Positions 26,276 through 34,201 of a stretch of 64,000 nucleotides of DNA are shown here, piece by piece. Below the pieces are notes generated by a model. That model was not told where the DNA came from. It did not search any database and saw only the letters and a program-made list of their open reading frames with translations. Positions within the stretch are counted from its first letter, which is position 1. Every line of letters begins with the position of its first letter. The stretch spans positions 3,534,001 through 3,598,000 of the forward strand of contig NZ_CP018620.1 of NCBI RefSeq assembly GCF_001908275.1, given 5' to 3'. Made by a program: the position numbers and the translations under genes. The stretch comes from Paenibacillus xylanexedens. Lineage in GTDB: Bacteria; Bacillota; Bacilli; Paenibacillales; Paenibacillaceae.

Positions 26276-28831
26276 ATGTCAGATACCACCCGGAGTGGGA
26301 TGGATACCTTGAATTATAAACCTATGAAATTAGGTCACAATCAGGTCATTAATCATTGGATGATCAGCGGCATATATACAAAGCCTGTTGCCTTTGTTCC
26401 AACAACGATGGAGGGAGATATTAATGATTGGCTTATCGATGGTTTTGCCATTCATGAGAATCCATGCAGAAAGGAATTTGTAGAACATAGGAGAACGCAG
26501 CCTGTGAACCGTTTTTTTGATCAATGGAGCGAGTTTCCTAGCCCGGGAGACGATTTCGTTGGAGAAGAGAACGGAATGCCTTGGGCACTGTATTCTCCTT
26601 GGAATAATCCACGGGTGGAGCAATCAGGATTTTGGTTTGTACCGACACATCTGCGCAGTTACGCGGCGACAAGACTCATTTCTCCGACTGCTCATACTGC
26701 TTCTTTGCGGATTAAGACCTATGGCAGTCTGACGTTGTGGGTGAATGGGGAAATGGTAACGGATTTTGCGCCACTCATGCGTAACAAGGAGCAGGAAATC
26801 GTAATTAAAGCTGAACTTGTAGCTGGAATCAATGAGATCTATGCCTGCTGGGAGGATTTGGCTGAGCGGGATACGATGTATGCTTTTGCGGTGGAATATC
26901 TGGGAGACGAGGAATTGGTGATTTCCCTGCCTATTGCTCCTCATTTGGCGGAGTCTGTAAAATCCGCAGAGGAAGCCCTCGAACAGGCTTATTTTCCTTC
27001 GGATCTCTTCAGAGGTGAGCAGATTAAGCTCAAGCTGCCGCTTCCCTTACCGGACATCGTTAGAGAGGTTGATATTCAGTATGGCAATTTTTTTGACGGT
27101 ACCGAAAATAAGACGATACACATCGCCGAAAAGGAAACGGACTTGGTCCTGGCACATACGAATCAACTCGGTCATCATTACGTATATTTCACGCTGGCCA
27201 TTTCAGTTTCAAATGTTGTACTAACCAAGAAGTTTGGCTGCCAATCCTATGATACGAGCTATGATGAGGCAGCTCAGCAAGCTGCGGATATTGAAGCCCG
27301 CAAATCCCTAGCTCTGCAATGCATTGCCGAGAAGGGCAGCCCTAATATCCATAAGGCCATCGCCATGCTCAAAACAGGAGGCAATCTGCAAGAAGCGGAG
27401 AACATTTTGCTTGAGGGTGTGGAAGGGATTGAGCAACGGAAGGATTGCAGTGACTTCTATCTGGTGGGGCTGTTCCGTCTTTGGAGAGATGAGCGAAATA
27501 GCGGTCTGTTCAGTGAATCGTTCTGGGATCGGGTGAAAGCAAGCATTCTGGGCTATCGGTATTGGATAGATGAACCTGGCGATGATGTAATGTGGTTCTT
27601 CAGTGAGAATCATGCCTTGTTGTTCCATACCAATGAACTGTTAGCCGGACAGCTGTTTGGGGATGAAATGTTCAGCAACAGTGGTGAATCCGGTGAAGTA
27701 CACCGTCAAAAAGCAGAGCAGAGGCTTGCATTATGGTTTGAGCGCTTTTTGGATGAAGGATTGGCAGAATGGAATTCAAGTGCATACATTCCGATTGATG
27801 CGGTTGGGTTGTTGCATATCTATGAATTTGCCCATAATGAACAGCTCAGACAGCAAGCCAAAAAGGCAATGGACCTGTTATTCTATTATATTACCGTTCA
27901 GATGCATCAAGGCGTCTTGTCCACAACGTTTGGGCGCAGTTATGAGAAGGAACTGCTGGGTGGTTATGCAGCGGGAACCACTTCAATGTGCTGGATCGCT
28001 TATGGCGTTGGCAATGTAAACAATTATTCAATAAGCAATGTTGCCTTGAGTTTATCGGATTACAGTCCTCCAGCAGCATATCAGGAGCATCTGTTGCTCG
28101 GGGACAATCAGCAATTGGTGTTCGCCAATCAGCAGGGCAAGGGAGGTTACGCCAAGCTCTATCATTGTCGGACCAGGGAATACTCCTTATCCTCAATCAT
28201 TCGCTTCCGCCCAGGCAAGCCAGGTTATCAGGAGCATGTCCAGCATTTATCTCTGTCACCTGAGGCGCTGATCTGGGTGAATCATCCGGCAGAAATATAC
28301 AAGCACGGGGATGGTCGACCTTGCTTCTGGGCTGGGAATGGGATATTGCCCGATGTTGTTCAGCATGAGGGGATCGCTTTGATGATGTTTGATATTCCTG
28401 CGGATAACAACTCGGACTGGACACATGCTTATTTTCCTACCCACTCCTTCACGGAATGGGTAAGGCATGAGAACTGGAATTTTGCTCGTTTGGATAAGGG
28501 TTATGCAGCTATATATGCGGCCAACGGGACGAGTATGGAGAGCAACGGGGTGACAAGAGAACGTGAGCTTATTTCACCTGGCTTGCGTAACGCCTGGATT
28601 ATAAGAGCAGGAAGCGAACAGCAATTCGGGTCATTTGAAGCTTTTATCAAGCAAGTTCGTTCTGCAAACCCGCAATTCGATAATCAAGCTTTAACTCTCA
28701 CTCTAACAGACCCGGTATATGGTCCAATTCAATGGGGAATGAACAAGCCTTTTCTTATTAAAGAAGAGGAAATTATACACGAAGGTTATGGAGTGAAGGG
28801 ACAACTTAAGTTAATGGACATCGAGCGCTGA
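26276..28831 (+). CDS. Large cytoplasmic protein of unknown family, possible carbohydrate-active enzyme
   Basis: 851 residues, no signal peptide and no membrane helix, so it is cytoplasmic. Three regions can be made out: a beta-rich N-terminal part (to about 230) with a jelly-roll-like SLRIKTYGSLTLWVNGEMV stretch; a helical middle (about 320-620) with conserved-looking motifs WFFSENHALLFHT (about 441), EWNSSAYIPID and TFGRSYEKELLGG (about 551); and a beta-rich C-terminal part. An alpha/alpha-toroid followed by a beta-sandwich is the layout of several polysaccharide lyase families, and Asn-His, Tyr and Arg are typical lyase residues. I do not recognise the family. The adjacent GH105 gene supports action on uronic-acid glycans. 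It starts five bases after the permease stop. Confidence 0.8.
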   Translation: MSDTTRSGMDTLNYKPMKLGHNQVINHWMISGIYTKPVAFVPTTMEGDINDWLIDGFAIHENPCRKEFVEHRRTQPVNRFFDQWSEFPSPGDDFVGEENGMPWALYSPWNNPRVEQSGFWFVPTHLRSYAATRLISPTAHTASLRIKTYGSLTLWVNGEMVTDFAPLMRNKEQEIVIKAELVAGINEIYACWEDLAERDTMYAFAVEYLGDEELVISLPIAPHLAESVKSAEEALEQAYFPSDLFRGEQIKLKLPLPLPDIVREVDIQYGNFFDGTENKTIHIAEKETDLVLAHTNQLGHHYVYFTLAISVSNVVLTKKFGCQSYDTSYDEAAQQAADIEARKSLALQCIAEKGSPNIHKAIAMLKTGGNLQEAENILLEGVEGIEQRKDCSDFYLVGLFRLWRDERNSGLFSESFWDRVKASILGYRYWIDEPGDDVMWFFSENHALLFHTNELLAGQLFGDEMFSNSGESGEVHRQKAEQRLALWFERFLDEGLAEWNSSAYIPIDAVGLLHIYEFAHNEQLRQQAKKAMDLLFYYITVQMHQGVLSTTFGRSYEKELLGGYAAGTTSMCWIAYGVGNVNNYSISNVALSLSDYSPPAAYQEHLLLGDNQQLVFANQQGKGGYAKLYHCRTREYSLSSIIRFRPGKPGYQEHVQHLSLSPEALIWVNHPAEIYKHGDGRPCFWAGNGILPDVVQHEGIALMMFDIPADNNSDWTHAYFPTHSFTEWVRHENWNFARLDKGYAAIYAANGTSMESNGVTRERELISPGLRNAWIIRAGSEQQFGSFEAFIKQVRSANPQFDNQALTLTLTDPVYGPIQWGMNKPFLIKEEEIIHEGYGVKGQLKLMDIER

Positions 28832-28866
28832 ATCGTATGCAAGAAACCAAGGGAGTGATAACCAAC

Positions 28867-29937
28867 ATGCCGAATCAAATGGTGTTGCAGGAGAGAATAA
28901 GCAAGGTATCCCAAGCGATGGAGTCTATGAAAAACACAAGCATCAATGAACAGTTTCCCATCGGACTAATCGACATACATCTATGGGAATGGCCGCAAGG
29001 TGTTGGTCTGTATGGCTTGCTTCAGCTCCATGAGGCAACGAAAGATCCTAAAGTGCTGGAATTTCTGGAATCATGGTACAATGCAAGGCTGATGGAAGGA
29101 TTACCAGAAAAAAATGTGAACACCTGCGCTCCTCTCCTTACTTTGATCTCATTATGCGAGCTGACCGGAAACAAGGAGTACGAACAGGTCTGTGAGGAGT
29201 GGAGCAGTTGGATCATGGATGGACTGCTGCGAACCGGAGATGGTGCGTTTCAGCATATGATCACGGGAGACGCCAATGATGGTCAAATTCTGATTGATAC
29301 CCTGTTTATGACGGTGCTATTTTTGGCCAAGGCAGGGGTATACTTCAAGAAACCCGACATGGTGGAAGAAGCCAAACGACAGTTCCTTGTGCATATCAAA
29401 TATCTATATAACAAGAAAACCGGATTGTTCTATCATGGTTGGGATTTCAATGAAAATCATAACTATGGTGCTGTTCATTGGGGAAGAGGCAATGCATGGT
29501 ATACGGCGGGAGTTATGGATTTCCTGAATATCATTCCGATCGAAGACGGGCTAAAGGCCTATCTGTTGGATACAGTAACCGCTCAAGTCAGAGCACTGAG
29601 CAAGCTTCAAGGTGAGGATGGCATGTGGCACACTGTGCTGGATGATCCAACCTCTTACAAAGAAACCTCGGCAACGGCAGCGATTGGATACGGCATTCTT
29701 AAGGGAATCCGGTATGGATACCTGGATGAATCCTATCGACAGAATGGCTTGAGTGCGCTTGAAGCGGTGTTGAAACATATTGATGATCACGGAGTTGTAC
29801 AGCAGGTGTCCTATGGTACACCTGTGGGGCAGGATGCTCAGTTTTATAAAGATATAGCGATCAGTCCGATGGGTTATGGACAAGCACTTACGTTGTTTAT
29901 CCTGATTGAGGGCTTGCGGGTTCCAACCGCCGAATAG
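28867..29937 (+). CDS. GH105 unsaturated rhamnogalacturonyl/glucuronyl hydrolase
   Basis: 356-residue cytoplasmic (alpha/alpha)6-barrel enzyme that removes 4,5-unsaturated uronic acid from the non-reducing end of lyase products. It is YteR-like: the catalytic Asp in ILIDTLFM, and the substrate-site motifs FYHGWDF and HWGRGNAWYTAG. ETSATAAIGYGILKG and SPMGYGQA are also family-typical. ATG 28867 has GGGAG about 11 bases upstream; the frame is open to ATG 28837. Last gene of the operon. Its product chemistry implies that a lyase supplies the substrate. Confidence 0.92.
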   Translation: MPNQMVLQERISKVSQAMESMKNTSINEQFPIGLIDIHLWEWPQGVGLYGLLQLHEATKDPKVLEFLESWYNARLMEGLPEKNVNTCAPLLTLISLCELTGNKEYEQVCEEWSSWIMDGLLRTGDGAFQHMITGDANDGQILIDTLFMTVLFLAKAGVYFKKPDMVEEAKRQFLVHIKYLYNKKTGLFYHGWDFNENHNYGAVHWGRGNAWYTAGVMDFLNIIPIEDGLKAYLLDTVTAQVRALSKLQGEDGMWHTVLDDPTSYKETSATAAIGYGILKGIRYGYLDESYRQNGLSALEAVLKHIDDHGVVQQVSYGTPVGQDAQFYKDIAISPMGYGQALTLFILIEGLRVPTAE

Positions 29938-29962
29938 AATAAGGCAGACTTGTACGGAGGAT

Positions 29963-29995
29963 GGGGGATACAGTTTCCTGTATCCTCCTTTTTGT
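29963..29995 (+). terminator. Rho-independent terminator of the AraC-GH105 operon
   Basis: GGATACAG pairs with CTGTATCC around TTTC, extended by GGAGG/CCTCC and followed by TTTTTG. Confidence 0.85.
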
Positions 29996-30074
29996 TTGAA
30001 AGGGCACCTATTTTGTTCTATACTCCTTTGAAGGGTCTCTACTAAATAGATTATTGAAGGAGTAATGAACAAAA

Positions 30075-30575
30075 TTGGAACTCAAAGAACGTCCAAAGAT
30101 AGCAATCAAGAAAACGAGAGTAGAAATAGTGTTAGACATCACGACATTTATGTTGTTTATTATCTTTACGTTATACTTCACCCAGCAATGGCTGACATTA
30201 CCGAATGAGTTGCCGATACATTTTAATATGAAAGGAGAACCAGATGGTTGGGGAGGGAAGTGGGTCGTTTGGATACCATTAATAATCGGACTTATATTAT
30301 GGATTGGTCTATCGACTCTTGAAAAATACCCACATACATATAATTATCAAAATTTAAATGCAGAGAATGCTGAGCGACAATATAAAAATGCTCGTATCAT
30401 GGTTAATATCATGAAAGCTGAAATAACCCTATTTTTTATGTATATCAGTTGGATGATCCTTGGTTTTTCCAGTGAAGGAGTGGCTAACAACGGTTGGTTG
30501 CCCATTGTTATATTCATTATCGTTTTATTTGGTTCAATTGCATTTTTTATATACAGATCATTTAAGTTGAGATAG
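30075..30575 (+). CDS. DUF1648 membrane protein
   Basis: 166 residues with about four hydrophobic segments. The loop LTLPNELPIHFNMKGEPDGWGGKWVVW is the DUF1648 signature found in SdpI-like proteins. The only start in this frame is TTG at 30075, about 12 bases after AAGGAG. A nearby ATG at 30065 opens a different frame without family likeness. Role unknown; some relatives are immunity or signal-transduction proteins. Confidence 0.78.
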   Translation: MELKERPKIAIKKTRVEIVLDITTFMLFIIFTLYFTQQWLTLPNELPIHFNMKGEPDGWGGKWVVWIPLIIGLILWIGLSTLEKYPHTYNYQNLNAENAERQYKNARIMVNIMKAEITLFFMYISWMILGFSSEGVANNGWLPIVIFIIVLFGSIAFFIYRSFKLR

Positions 30576-30591
30576 ACCTCTTTAAAGGGAT

Positions 30592-30642
30592 TGGAGTACC
30601 CCTTAGAATTCATGAGAAATCCCAAGGGGGTATTCCGATGTG
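30592..30642. terminator. Inverted repeat between convergent genes
   Basis: GGAGTACCCCTT faces AAGGGGGTATTCC. It lies between two convergent genes and may stop transcription from both sides, but T-runs are poor. Confidence 0.4.
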
Positions 30643-30650
30643 TTTTGCGT

Positions 30651-32927
30651 TTAAGTTTTGCCTGTCAACCTCGGCTCCCCATAGGCCCTAATCTCGATTA
30701 ACTCCGCGTACTTGCTTCCATTGGTGGCATCCATGTTAACTCTAAGTGCCTGTGAATACACAGGTGTAGCCAGGGTATGAATGACTTTTCTTTTGCGGTT
30801 TTCCGTTACATTTACAATCTCGATCCATTCCCCAGACCGACTCAATACCTCCACCCGATAATCACGCACCAGCTCAGGCATCACACAGAATGTTGTGTGA
30901 TGGTGATGTAAATTTACCAGATCCTCGTTCACATCATCATTAAACGTCAAGTGCAACTCAGCCAAGGTTTGTGGCTCTTCCCATGTCAGTTGCACCCATT
31001 CAGGATTGCCAGACTGCATCGGCTGCGACATCCACTGTTGCGGCCCACCGTATGGGCGATGATAACCGTTGATCGTGTTGTCCGATGAATAGGCCGAAGT
31101 CTCAGAGAGGGTACGACAGCAGAATGGCTGACGCGCTAACCCCTGCATGGACCATAATACGACAGGCTGATCCGTTGCATGATCCTCCAGATTTTTGGAC
31201 ACGTGGTTTTCTTCTGTTTTGAAGAAGATTAGCACCCCGCTGTGTGCTTCTGTCGAATGGTAGAGTGAGACTGCTTTATTGGAGCGGATGATTATAAAAG
31301 CATTCTGCAGTTCTTCCGGTCGCCATTCGAGCGGAAGCTTCACCCACTGCGCAGTTCCTGTTGTAACGTTAACAGTCGCCGTAACTTGTAACGAATGCGG
31401 GACGTAGTTCTCCTTACGCCCCGTATCCCACAGCTCTACCGTCAGCGCGGTATCGCTGGATGCATCCAGCAGTAGCTCCAGGCCGCTGAGCACTGGATGC
31501 ACAGGCAGCAGCAGGGCGACATCTGTACCCAGCGGGTACGTCTCGCCAGGCTGCTCAAGGGCGATGCCCGTCAGCGTGCTGGAGGCTGTAACCTGGGCAC
31601 GCCGGGCCAGATCCAGCTCATCGTGGCTGCGCACCCCGATGATGGAAGCGTCCTGCCGCAGCAACGTCTGCTGCAGGACCGCCAGATGCCTCGCGTGCAG
31701 TTCGCGCGGCGATACCCCCATGGACGCGCAGAGCGCCGCGCCCGTACCCGCGGCTTCGCCGATGACCGCGCATGTTGCCATGACGCGCGTTGTGCCGAAG
31801 GCGACATGTGATGCACTGATGTCGCGCCCGGCCATGAGCATATTCCGCACATTTGCGGAATACAGCGAGCGGAACGGCACGTGATATACGCCATCGGCAT
31901 GCATATGCTTCGAGCCACTCGCTTCGGCGTACATGCCCTGCGGGGGATGCAGGTCAATGGACCAGCCGCCAAAAGCAACGGCATCCGGGAACTCCCGCTG
32001 GCTGATAATATCATTCTGGGTGAGCACATAGTCACCCGTGAAGCGACGGTACTCCCTTTTGCCAGGCAGAGAACCAATCCACTCCAGCGTCATATGATCT
32101 GCATCAAACTTGCCGGAGTTCTTGATATAGTCCCAGATCCCGTAGATCACGGACCACAGTTCATCACGGATCAGCTCATTGTCATGAACGGTGTCATGTT
32201 CACCGCCCCATTCAATCCACCAATAATGACAACCGGAATCCCCGCTGCGAATGACCCGGCGAATCGGAATGCTGGTCTGTGTAATATCCTTGGCAAAAGA
32301 AGGCGGGATATAACGGACAGGCGCACCAGCATCCTTGGTATAAAAGAGAAGTGTACTGCCCAGCGTGATCTGATCAGCCACCTCTGGTGCCCACTCTTCG
32401 CCATATTCGCTGCGGGCTTCCCGACCGAGTGCAAACTGGGCTCCAGCCAGAAAGCCGACCAATCCATCGCCCGTACAGTCCAGATAGATCTGACTTTCGA
32501 ATCGGATTTTGCGCTCAGAACCCATCATCCATCCGGTAACGGAGGTGATCATGCGTTCATCTCCATCCCCAGTGGCCTCGACTTCATGTACATCCGTGTT
32601 CAGGTACAGGCTAATGTTGGATTCAGCTCGAACGGCTTCCAGGATGATCAAGTCCCAGAGATAAGGATTGCCTTCCGGGTTGCGGTACTGGTTCTCTATA
32701 AACAATTCCCCCATAATACCCGTTTCCCGGGCATAACGGTTAATCCCGTGGGCGGTGGCACCGCACACCCAGACCCGAACCTCGCTGCTGGAATTGCCGC
32801 CAAGCACGGGGCGGTTCTGCACGAGCGCCACCTGCTGCCCCATGCGGGCAGCGGCTATCGCGGCGCATACACCAGCAAGTCCTCCGCCGATGACGGTGAT
32901 GTCGTATTGTACATGCTCTTGTTTCAT
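30651..32927 (-). CDS. FAD-dependent oxidoreductase (FAD_oxidored family) with C-terminal beta domain
   Basis: 758-residue cytoplasmic flavoprotein. The FAD-binding fold is at the N-terminus (ITVIGGGLAGVCAAIAAARMG), followed by LGGNSSSEVRVWVCGATAHG, LDCTGDGLVG, and near the end of the core AGRDISASHVAFGTTRVMATCAVIGEAAGTGAA. These match the PF12831 family found in many carbohydrate loci. The last 250 residues look like one or two discoidin-type beta-sandwiches (ending RVNMDATNGSKYAELIEIRAYGEP). ATG 32927 follows AAGGAGG; a GTG at 32960 is also in frame. Divergent from an AraC gene that probably controls it. Substrate unknown. Confidence 0.88.
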   Translation of the reverse strand: MKQEHVQYDITVIGGGLAGVCAAIAAARMGQQVALVQNRPVLGGNSSSEVRVWVCGATAHGINRYARETGIMGELFIENQYRNPEGNPYLWDLIILEAVRAESNISLYLNTDVHEVEATGDGDERMITSVTGWMMGSERKIRFESQIYLDCTGDGLVGFLAGAQFALGREARSEYGEEWAPEVADQITLGSTLLFYTKDAGAPVRYIPPSFAKDITQTSIPIRRVIRSGDSGCHYWWIEWGGEHDTVHDNELIRDELWSVIYGIWDYIKNSGKFDADHMTLEWIGSLPGKREYRRFTGDYVLTQNDIISQREFPDAVAFGGWSIDLHPPQGMYAEASGSKHMHADGVYHVPFRSLYSANVRNMLMAGRDISASHVAFGTTRVMATCAVIGEAAGTGAALCASMGVSPRELHARHLAVLQQTLLRQDASIIGVRSHDELDLARRAQVTASSTLTGIALEQPGETYPLGTDVALLLPVHPVLSGLELLLDASSDTALTVELWDTGRKENYVPHSLQVTATVNVTTGTAQWVKLPLEWRPEELQNAFIIIRSNKAVSLYHSTEAHSGVLIFFKTEENHVSKNLEDHATDQPVVLWSMQGLARQPFCCRTLSETSAYSSDNTINGYHRPYGGPQQWMSQPMQSGNPEWVQLTWEEPQTLAELHLTFNDDVNEDLVNLHHHHTTFCVMPELVRDYRVEVLSRSGEWIEIVNVTENRKRKVIHTLATPVYSQALRVNMDATNGSKYAELIEIRAYGEPRLTGKT

Positions 32928-33073
32928 ATCTGTGACCTCCTTAACTGAAGTTAGATCCACCTTGACTCCAACTGCATATCTATAATTTCATCTTAGATTT
33001 ATATATTCACTTTTTAAATGCACTATACTATCATCAAACATATACTTTATTTCACAGAAAGGGTGGTCAAGTC

Positions 33074-33838
33074 ATGGAGCTGCTTAACCACATCTACTGG
33101 AAGCAAAAAGGGGAATTTGCTCTTACGGAAGATATCTATACGACTTGGGTGGCTTTTGCCGTCGAAGAGGGAATATTCCATTATGAGATTGGGGGTCAGA
33201 TCGGAGAAGCGAGTTTTGGCGATCTGGTGCTGTGCCCCCCGGCGGTTCCTTTTCGGCGGACAGTCATTACCCCGCTGACATTTCACTATTTACAGTTTAG
33301 CAGTAGCCTGGAGGAGGAGGAGTTTCTGCCACCAGCCGGAAAATCGCTGATTAATGACACGAAGCGGTTAGCCTCGACGTACGCTTATTTACGCCAGGAC
33401 AGTGAGGAGAATAAGGGGGAAGTTGCCCGTTGGAAGACACATTTTATGATGGATTTGTGGCAGTTGTATCAGGTGGAACGCAGACAGAATCGCTTAAAGG
33501 AGCGGAGATTTACCGAAGACGCACGAATGGCTGAAGCGGCAGCGCTGCTGGAGGAGCGGGCGGAAGAGGACATCAGCCTTCAGGAATTGGCACAGCGACT
33601 GGCCTTGAGTCCGGTGCAGTTGACAAGGCGTTTCCGGGAAGCTTTTCAGGAGACGCCATCAGGCTATCTCAAACGGGTCCGTCTGAAAAAAGCGCAGAAC
33701 CTCTTGGCTGACAGCAGCCTGACCCTTAACCAAATTGCCGAGCGATGCGGATATGAGAACGGTTTTTATCTGAGTAGAGTGTTCTCCAAAACGTTGGGCA
33801 TAAGTCCATCTGAGTATCGCAGGAGACACAGGGTGTAA
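33074..33838 (+). CDS. AraC family transcriptional regulator
   Basis: 254 residues. An N-terminal cupin-like sensor (HYEIGGQIGEASFGDLVLCPPAVPFRR) precedes the AraC double HTH (DISLQELAQRLALSPVQLTRRFREAFQETPSGYL and IAERCGYENGFYLSRVFSKTLGISPSEYRR). ATG 33074 follows AAAGGGTGG. It is divergent from the FAD oxidoreductase gene across about 145 bases, so it probably regulates that gene and itself. Confidence 0.92.
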   Translation: MELLNHIYWKQKGEFALTEDIYTTWVAFAVEEGIFHYEIGGQIGEASFGDLVLCPPAVPFRRTVITPLTFHYLQFSSSLEEEEFLPPAGKSLINDTKRLASTYAYLRQDSEENKGEVARWKTHFMMDLWQLYQVERRQNRLKERRFTEDARMAEAAALLEERAEEDISLQELAQRLALSPVQLTRRFREAFQETPSGYLKRVRLKKAQNLLADSSLTLNQIAERCGYENGFYLSRVFSKTLGISPSEYRRRHRV

Positions 33839-34201
33839 GCTGAAAGAAGTGAGCAGAAAGCTTTGAAGACTACTTTAAAGACAACTTTTGAAGCCAGCGG
33901 AGCACCAGGTATACACCTTCGTTACGGGTTGTCCAGATTATGGAGGAGCTGGTGTGAATGAGTGCAGAAGCAACGGATACTACATTTCTAACCGAAATTA
34001 GAGGGGGAAGTACATTTCAGTTGTAGATCATAGACAATTTATACTATAATTTACCATATGGAGTCCTTATCCGAACGTATGCCCCCCCGTATCCGTTTGA
34101 ATGAGGACTCTGATTTTATAACTAAAACCAAGGAGGGGGATATAGCCTTAGCCTTTAAAATAAGGAATTCATCCTAATATTCGATAAAGGAGATGGAAGC
34201 G
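33839..34201 (+). promoter_or_regulatory. Leader region of GH10 xylanase with a candidate promoter
   Basis: 363 bases without a gene. TTGTAG at 34021-34026 and TATAAT at 34045-34050 are 18 bases apart and make a plausible sigma-A promoter. The first 180 bases after the AraC gene show nothing I recognise. A purine-rich AAGGAGGGGG near 34130 does not precede an open frame of any length. Confidence 0.5.

Noticed and set aside
31881..32948. 355-codon open frame antisense to the FAD oxidoreductase gene
   Set aside because: No ribosome-binding site or family likeness; it arises from codon bias of the real gene on the other strand, which has clear FAD motifs.
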